From an uncultured Collinsella sp. (GTDB lineage: Bacteria > Actinomycetota > Coriobacteriia > Coriobacteriales > Coriobacteriaceae), in NCBI GenBank assembly GCA_902479095.1, contig CABSNL010000031.1, positions 1 to 22,590 of the forward strand: a stretch of DNA of 22,590 bases, in the 5' to 3' direction. The notes below the pieces were generated by a model that was not told the origin of the DNA, ran no database searches, and saw only the letters and a list, made by a program, of their open reading frames with translations. The position numbers and the translations under genes were made by a program. Of this stretch, positions 22,522-22,590 are shown in pieces (within the stretch, counting starts at the first letter, position 1; each line of letters opens with the position of its first letter).

Positions 22522-22590
22522 TCAGTTCAAGCGTACGGCTCGGTGCCGTCCACCGGTCAGCGGCGCCCTGGCCTCCCACGGGCTGACCCC
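22522..22590 (-). CDS. Possible 3' end of an unidentified gene (partial)
   Basis: The minus-strand frame open at the right edge reads 22 residues, beginning GVSPWEARAPLTGGRH, and stops at TGA 22522-22524, four bases from the terminator. I do not recognise it. The same stretch has several short inverted repeats (CGGTG/CACCG, GGTCAGC/GCTGACC), so the tail of a structured RNA is an alternative. Confidence 0.3.
   Translation of the reverse strand, partial: GVSPWEARAPLTGGRHRAVRLN

Noticed and set aside
1..22590. CRISPR array, prophage or insertion sequence
   Set aside because: No regularly spaced direct repeats, transposase, integrase or phage structural gene was found on either strand.

Overview
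The window is high-GC bacterial DNA with short gaps, overlapping start/stop codons and Shine-Dalgarno (SD) sites of the AGGAG type. Gene content and codon use suggest a Gram-positive actinobacterium, most likely a gut Coriobacteriia member such as Collinsella. That taxon is an inference from gene families and from my recollection of the repeat element near 15.1-15.5 kb; no search was run.

Region 1 (1-5.3 kb, minus strand) is a carbohydrate ABC-importer operon. In transcription order it has a Tat/lipoprotein substrate-binding protein, two permeases and an ATPase cut off by the left edge. Upstream is a TreR-like GntR/UTRA repressor gene with its own terminator. The 305-base gap 4054-4359 holds two operator-like dyads and that terminator. 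Region 2 (5.3-7.8 kb, plus strand) is a divergent gene for an alpha-glucoside-type PTS permease (EIIC-EIIB) fused to a HAD sugar-phosphatase-like domain. Four related TTGTWTRAAC boxes lie in front of the ABC operon, the regulator and the PTS gene, suggesting one alpha-glucoside regulon.

Region 3 (7.8-10.05 kb, plus strand) carries a polyprenyl diphosphate synthase, a cytoplasmic protein with two peptidoglycan-binding-1 domains, and tRNA-Gln(TTG) with promoter and terminator. The 430-base gap 10056-10486 has no credible gene. It holds an inverted copy of the tRNA T-arm, half of a dispersed repeat, a nested palindrome of about 100 bases and a terminator.

Region 4 (10.5-14.97 kb, minus strand) has a JetD-like (DUF2220) Toprim protein with a winged-helix-like N-terminus and a roughly 300-residue disordered linker, then a CstA-family transporter. 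The 820-base gap 14735-15555 holds the transporter's promoter with a palindromic operator, a leader that looks like a peptide-dependent transcription attenuator, and two opposite copies of a structured palindromic repeat of about 150 bases.

Region 5 (15.5-22.4 kb, minus strand) is a tight housekeeping operon: acpS, nnr, alr, a family-4 uracil-DNA glycosylase, tsaE and a single gene fusing TsaB, RimI and TsaD. It serves lipid synthesis, NAD(P)H repair, D-alanine supply, uracil removal and t6A tRNA modification. The last 200 bases hold its promoter and the terminator of a gene entering from the right.
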